A stretch of DNA of 45,961 nt from Verrucomicrobiia bacterium. Its GTDB lineage: Bacteria > Verrucomicrobiota > Verrucomicrobiia > JABWAM01. The stretch lies in assembly GCA_020849895.1 (NCBI GenBank), contig JADZFN010000029.1:1-45961 (forward strand). Direction: 5' to 3'. Below are positions 41,434-45,961 of the stretch, piece after piece (position 1 is the first letter of the stretch; each line of letters opens with the position of its first letter). The notes under the pieces are model-generated. The model made no database searches and was not told the DNA's origin. It worked only from the letters and a program-made list of their open reading frames with translations. The translations under genes were made by a program, and so were the position numbers.

Positions 41434-43404
41434 ATGACGCCTCCCGATCTTCTTCGCCGGCGCCTCGATGACGCCGTCCGCAACGGGCAGCTGATCACGT
41501 CTTCTCGCGACCATTGCCGGCCCTGGCTGGATCCGGCGCTCTTCGAGCCATGGGTGATCGCTGCGATCGGCGAGCTGATCGAAGGCGGCCACTGGGGTGA
41601 GATCAACGACCGTTTCTACCGCGCGCTTGCGTTCGGCACCGGCGGCCTCCGCGGTCGCACGATCGGGCGTGTCGTGACCTGCGCCGAACGCGGCGGCCGC
41701 CCTGAAGGCGCTTGCCCCGCGCATCCCGCCGTCGGCAGCAACTGCATGAACGATTTTAACGTGCGGCGCGCCGCGATGGGCCTCGCGCGCTATCTCCGGA
41801 CGAACGGCGTCGCGTCGCCCCATGTGGTCTTCGCGCACGACACCCGCCATTTCTCCCGGCGATTTGCTGAACTCGCGGCGCGTGCGGTGATCGCCTGCGG
41901 CGGGCGCGCAACCCTTTTCGAGGCCGAACGTTCAACCCCCGAACTCAGCTTTGCCGTTCGCGAACTGAACGCCGACGCCGGCGTCGTGATCACCGCCAGC
42001 CACAATCCATCGCACGACAACGGGTTCAAGGCCTACTTCCACGACGGCGCGCAGGTGCTGGAGCCGCACGCGAGCGGGATCATTGCCGAGGTCAACCGCA
42101 TCCCCCTTGGAGAAGTCTGCGGACTGAAGGACGCCAGCGGAACGATCGCCTCGATCGGGCGCGAGATGGACGAGGCCTACCTCGCGCGCCTCAAGGATCT
42201 CGTGATCGAGCGCAACGTCGTGGAGCGCCACGGAAGCGCGACGCGCTGCGTCTATTCCGCGCTCCACGGCACCGGCGCGCGGATCGCGCCCGAGGCGCTC
42301 CGCCGCATGGGGATCCAGGTGATCGAGGTGCCGGAGCAGAGCCGTCCGGATGGCGGATTCCCGAGCGTCAAATCGCCCAACCCGGAAAACGCCGAAGCGC
42401 TCGCCCTGGGGATCGCCCTCGCGGAAAGGGAGGACGCGGATGTCGTGATGGCCACCGATCCCGATGCCGATCGCATGGGCGTGGCGGTTCGTGGCGATGA
42501 CGGAAACATGGTCCTCCTCACGGGCAACCAGATCGGCTCGATGCTCGCCCATTACCGCCTCGACCGCCTCTTTGCACAAGGCGCGCTACACGACGGCAAC
42601 CGCACCCGCGCGCGGATCATCAAGACCGTGGTGACAACCGATCTGCAGAAGGAGATCGGCGCGAAGTTCGGCGTACCCGTTCCGGAGACGCTCACAGGTT
42701 TCAAGTATATCGGGGAAAAGCTGAAGAAATATGAGCGTCTCGCCCGTGGCGAGGCGATGACCACTGCGGAGTACCGACGCCTTGGCGAATCGGAGAAGCG
42801 CGCCCTTCACCTTGCGCGCGGCGCGTGGTACGTCTTCGGCGGCGAGGAGAGCTACGGCTATTCGGCAAGCGATTTTACCCGGGACAAGGATGCCAACGCC
42901 GCCTGCGTGATGTTCGCCGAGCTGACGATCTGGGCTCGCGCGCACGGGCTCTCCCTCGTCGGCTATCTCGAGGCGATCTTTCGCGAGCTGGGCTACCATC
43001 GCGAGAAGCTCGGCCAGATCGTTTTCGAAGGCGCCGAAGGCGCCGCAAAAATCTGCGCCCTTCTCAAATCCTATGCCGACGATCCGCCGCGCGAAATGGA
43101 CGGTCAACCCGTCCTCCGCGTGACGAACCACGACCGCGAACCCGTGGCGGATTGCGAAAACGATCTCCTCCCGAAGGAGGCGATCTTCTTCGTGGACCTC
43201 GCCGACGGTCGCCGCTATGCGGCGCGCGGCAGCGGGACCGAACCCAAGGTCAAGTTCTACCTCTTCGGCTCGGAGAAACCCGCTGCGGGGGCGCGGATGG
43301 ACGACGCGCGCCTCGCCGCGGCGCGCGCCCGAGTGGACGCCGGAATCGAAGCGCTCTGGCGCGCCGTCGAAGCCGACGCCCGCCGCCGCGCCGGAGGCGC
43401 GTGA
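41434..43404 (+). CDS. Phosphoglucomutase/phosphomannomutase family protein
   Basis: A 656-residue alpha-D-phosphohexomutase. All four functional loops are visible: phosphoserine S189 in ITASHNPSHDNGFKAY, metal-binding DPDADR at 342-347, sugar-binding GGEESYG at 469-475, and phosphate-binding RGSGTEPK at 598-605. Domain order and size match the PgcA-type enzymes of ~570-600 residues, with extra residues at the N-terminus. It interconverts glucose-1- and glucose-6-phosphate (or the mannose pair) and could feed nucleotide-sugar synthesis for the glycan genes in the window. It converges with the DegT gene across a 168-base gap in which I see nothing convincing. Confidence 0.93.
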   Translation: MTPPDLLRRRLDDAVRNGQLITSSRDHCRPWLDPALFEPWVIAAIGELIEGGHWGEINDRFYRALAFGTGGLRGRTIGRVVTCAERGGRPEGACPAHPAVGSNCMNDFNVRRAAMGLARYLRTNGVASPHVVFAHDTRHFSRRFAELAARAVIACGGRATLFEAERSTPELSFAVRELNADAGVVITASHNPSHDNGFKAYFHDGAQVLEPHASGIIAEVNRIPLGEVCGLKDASGTIASIGREMDEAYLARLKDLVIERNVVERHGSATRCVYSALHGTGARIAPEALRRMGIQVIEVPEQSRPDGGFPSVKSPNPENAEALALGIALAEREDADVVMATDPDADRMGVAVRGDDGNMVLLTGNQIGSMLAHYRLDRLFAQGALHDGNRTRARIIKTVVTTDLQKEIGAKFGVPVPETLTGFKYIGEKLKKYERLARGEAMTTAEYRRLGESEKRALHLARGAWYVFGGEESYGYSASDFTRDKDANAACVMFAELTIWARAHGLSLVGYLEAIFRELGYHREKLGQIVFEGAEGAAKICALLKSYADDPPREMDGQPVLRVTNHDREPVADCENDLLPKEAIFFVDLADGRRYAARGSGTEPKVKFYLFGSEKPAAGARMDDARLAAARARVDAGIEALWRAVEADARRRAGGA

Positions 43405-43572
43405 CTTTGGCCGGGCACCTCCATCTGTTCCACTGGAATCTCGGCGTGCGCGATTGATCCAACTGAAATTGGCAAACCGATCCGCACGCGAGCGCACTTC
43501 ACACGACCCCGGCGAGAACCTCTTCTTACGGAAAGAAAATCCGGAAAGCTCGGCCCACGCACCGGACGTGCA

Positions 43573-44928
43573 TCACGCCGCGAGGGTCTGCTTCTTGTCT
43601 TCAGCCGATTTCTTCCGGAGCTCTCCGGCGCGGAGAGCGACCTTGCGATAGGCGGCGGCGTAACGTTCGATGATCTCAGGACGATCGTGCTTAAACCACG
43701 GCACACCGATCACGGCCTCCGAAATCGTCTCGGAAACGGGCAGCGCACCGGTTCCTTGGCGGACGTCGCGCTGACCGAAGGAGAGCGCTGTCGGACGGCC
43801 CATGCCGAAGATGTCGGCCGTGTGAAAGAGCGGGTGATTGTGGAGCGGCGTGTTGCAGCCAGGGCTGCAAACGCCCACGCCCTCGGCGCGCACCGCTTCG
43901 CAGAACGCCGCGATGGGAAGCCCGCCCAGTTCTTCGGCACGGTAAAGACCGCGCGCAAAGTACCATCCGCCCATCGTGCTGCCGCTGTCTTTGGGCGGGC
44001 GATGGGCGCGGAGACCGGGCGTCCCCTCGAGAAGGTCCCAGAAGCGATTTAACGCCTTCTGGATTACCGCGATGCGCGCGGGGTAGTGGCGGAGCTGGAC
44101 GCGTCCCATCGCCGAACAGGTCTGGTTGATCCGATGTTTCACCCCGAACATCGGAAGGCCCGCGTAGCGGGCGAGTTCGGGATCGTCGAGCGTCTTCGTT
44201 TTGTCCGTCCAACGAGTCGAAACGCCCGTGCGCTCGTAGTGGCCAAAAGCGACGCATCGTTCAAAGAGCGTCTTGTCGTTGGTCAGCATCATCCCGCCTT
44301 CGCCGATGGCGAAGGATTTGCCCGCCATGAGGCTGATGCCGGCGATGTCGCCCATGGTGCCGCACATCCGCCCCTTGTAGAGCGAGCCCTGCGCATGGGA
44401 GACGTCTTCGATCACCTTGACTCCGTGGCGACGCGCGATGGGAAGGATGGCGTCCATGTCGGCCGGATAGCCGGCATAGTGGACGACGATCACCGCCTTT
44501 GTCTTGGGGGAGATTCGGCGCTCGAAATCGCGCGGGTCGAGGCAAAGGGAATCGCGTTCGATGTCGCAGAAGTTGACCGTGGCGCCGAGGGTCAGCGCGG
44601 CGGCGCAACTCGCCCAATAGGTCATGCTCGGACAGATCACCTCGTCGCCGGCACCGACGCCGCATGCCCACATCGCTTCATGAAGGGAGGCGGTGCCGTT
44701 GCAGGAGGCCAGAGCGTAGTTCACCCCCATCCACTTCGCGAACTCGGCCTCGAACTGCTTTGTGATTCCGGTACCGCTCATCGTCCCCGCGCGGAGCACC
44801 TCGAGAACCGCCTGCTCGTCTTCGACCGTGACGATCGGCCAGTGAAAGAGGTCCTTCGATTCGGATTCGACACATTTGGGGCCACCGAAGAGGGCGAGGG
44901 GCTGGGAAGCGCGAGAAGAGAAGTTCAT
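43573..44928 (-). CDS. DegT/DnrJ/EryC1/StrS-family aminotransferase
   Basis: A 451-residue PLP-dependent enzyme of the sugar-aminotransferase type. Cofactor-binding landmarks: NGTASLHEAMWA for phosphate binding, EDVSHAQGSLYKG with the aspartate that holds the pyridine ring, and the PLP lysine K204 in LMAGKSFAIGEGGMM. The family usually transfers an amino group from glutamate to a keto-sugar nucleotide; the C-terminal substrate region is larger than normal (typical ~370). Start ATG 44928 has no Shine-Dalgarno sequence but a strong promoter-like pair directly upstream. It stands alone between phosphoglucomutase and the rRNA operon. Confidence 0.9.
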   Translation of the reverse strand: MNFSSRASQPLALFGGPKCVESESKDLFHWPIVTVEDEQAVLEVLRAGTMSGTGITKQFEAEFAKWMGVNYALASCNGTASLHEAMWACGVGAGDEVICPSMTYWASCAAALTLGATVNFCDIERDSLCLDPRDFERRISPKTKAVIVVHYAGYPADMDAILPIARRHGVKVIEDVSHAQGSLYKGRMCGTMGDIAGISLMAGKSFAIGEGGMMLTNDKTLFERCVAFGHYERTGVSTRWTDKTKTLDDPELARYAGLPMFGVKHRINQTCSAMGRVQLRHYPARIAVIQKALNRFWDLLEGTPGLRAHRPPKDSGSTMGGWYFARGLYRAEELGGLPIAAFCEAVRAEGVGVCSPGCNTPLHNHPLFHTADIFGMGRPTALSFGQRDVRQGTGALPVSETISEAVIGVPWFKHDRPEIIERYAAAYRKVALRAGELRKKSAEDKKQTLAA

Positions 44929-45291
44929 GATGCCAACGAATTATTCCAACGATTCCTCGAAGTCAAGATGCTCGCTTCTCCTCTCCAAAGGGACGTGCAA
45001 CCGTTTTGCCACCTCCTCTCCCGCTCACAAACGGCGAAAAGCGGAGGATGATTCTCCCCGTCGTCCTCCAACCCGGAATCGCCTCGCGAGGAGGTGAGCC
45101 TTTCCATTTCGAACCCGAGGCCGCTTGAAGGTCCTCCGATGCGTTCGAGACGACGCCTCGGAAAGGACTTCTTCCTTCCCGCTTCTTGCTTCTCCGAAAC
45201 AGAAGCGGACATTCCCGGCGGCTTCGCCCCAGGGCGGAGGCGACTGGACCGCAACGGCTCTCCGCGTTGGGCCCGATCCTCTTCCCCTCCC
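44929..45291. other. Intergenic region between aminotransferase gene and rRNA terminator
   Basis: Apart from the promoter candidate next to 44928, I see no coding frame I would trust in these 363 bases; the open frames present read as arginine- and proline-rich shadow peptides. Confidence 0.4.
44938..44966 (-). promoter_or_regulatory. Candidate promoter TTGACT-N17-TAATTC for the aminotransferase
   Basis: On the minus strand TTGACT (44966-44961) is followed after 17 bases by TAATTC (44943-44938), ending 9 bases before ATG 44928. AATAAT two bases further upstream is a closer -10 match but leaves a 15-base spacer. Confidence 0.5.
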
Positions 45292-45331
45292 AAAAAAAAG
45301 GCCCCGATCCGCCTTTGGGGCGGACCGGGGC
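45292..45331 (-). terminator. Rho-independent terminator of the rRNA operon
   Basis: On the minus strand a 13-base-pair stem (GCCCCGGTCCGCC with GGCGGATCGGGGC, one G-T pair) with loop CCAAA is followed by C and eight T residues. It lies immediately after the 5S rRNA. Confidence 0.92.
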
Positions 45332-45335
45332 GAAA

Positions 45336-45450
45336 CCCCGGCAACAACCTACTCTCGCGGAAGCTAGACAACCACTACCATCGGTAATGTTGCGTTTGAC
45401 GGCCGTGTTCGGGATGGGAACGGGTCGGTCCACAACTGCTGGTCACCGGG
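45336..45450 (-). rRNA. rrf: 5S ribosomal RNA
   Basis: About 115 bases. The conserved interior (CCCATCCCGAACACGG, then CCGATGGTAGTG, then GCGAGAGTAGG) is clear on the minus strand. The 5' CCCGGTGAC and 3' GTTGCCGGG ends pair to form helix I, which sets the boundaries to within a few bases. Confidence 0.93.
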
Positions 45451-45462
45451 AAAAGAGACCCA

Positions 45463-45486
45463 GGAACACGCGTCTTCGCGTGTTCC
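45463..45486 (-). other. Perfect hairpin in the 23S-5S spacer
   Basis: A 10-base-pair perfect stem (GGAACACGCG/CGCGTGTTCC) with a 4-base loop. It may be an rRNA processing stem. A second short stem GCCGG/CCGGC occurs at 45509-45525. Confidence 0.6.
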
Positions 45487-45547
45487 AAAAGGGGCAACTG
45501 CAACAAGCGCCGGGCGGAATCCGGCAAGGCGGGATCGGGTTTTTCGA

Positions 45548-45961
<414 letters not shown>

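Noticed and set aside
45094-45387. Plus-strand open frame next to the 5S rRNA
   Set aside because: Overlaps the rRNA terminator and part of 5S rRNA on the other strand.

Overview
The window reads as a gene-dense, GC-rich chromosome segment from an aerobic or microaerobic Gram-negative-type bacterium. Evidence for this is the proton-pumping NADH dehydrogenase subunits (nuoM, nuoN), a cbb3-type terminal oxidase cluster, a menG/ubiE quinone methyltransferase, O-antigen-ligase-type and ArnT-type membrane enzymes, and the end of an rRNA operon. Paired PIG-L deacetylase and NagB-like genes, a cbb3 oxidase with a one-heme CcoP-like subunit, and gatCAB next to membrane-anchored coiled-coil proteins suggest the Verrucomicrobiota/PVC group. 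That placement is inference from gene content. Nothing looks like a plasmid or phage.

Layout: 1-10.4 kb holds cell-surface or glycan membrane genes: a truncated polytopic protein (-), a SAM methyltransferase and a YfhO-like membrane protein (+), a GT2 glycosyltransferase fused to a large membrane domain (-), and two overlapping O-antigen-ligase-like genes (+). 10.4-13.5 kb holds nuoM-nuoN, without the rest of complex I. 13.6-24.8 kb is a long minus-strand array. Read in its direction of transcription it is two tail-anchored hypothetical proteins, gatC-gatA-gatB, two NAD-dependent sugar epimerase/dehydratases, an ArnT-like transferase, an NtrC-type sigma-54 activator and another GT39-like membrane protein. 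25-26.1 kb is an M42 aminopeptidase (-). 26.2-29.8 kb is the cbb3 oxidase cluster (small membrane protein, ccoS, ccoN, ccoO, one-heme ccoP-like).

29.8-33.2 kb is a minus-strand operon: PIG-L deacetylase, NagB-like protein with an altered active site, DUF192 protein, FHA-domain membrane protein. 33.5-35.5 kb is a probable restriction-modification island: a gamma-type N6-adenine methyltransferase (+) facing a probable endonuclease (-), with overlapping 3' ends and a candidate operator over the methylase promoter. 35.7-39.2 kb is a tightly coupled plus-strand run: menG/ubiE, alpha/beta hydrolase, leuD, zinc-ribbon protein, cmk. Acylphosphatase (-) follows, then a left-handed-beta-helix protein, a tandem-repeat membrane protein, a secreted protein and phosphoglucomutase (+), then a DegT-family aminotransferase (-). 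The window ends in the 3' part of 23S rRNA and 5S rRNA on the minus strand, with a strong terminator.

Two genome-wide habits stand out. Ten gene pairs overlap as ATGA and one as TGATG, which implies translational coupling. Several transcription-unit starts carry a TTGnnn / TAnnnn element pair whose -10-like hexamer ends only 4-9 bases before the start codon, usually without a Shine-Dalgarno sequence. This suggests leaderless or very short-leader mRNAs and was used to choose some start codons.
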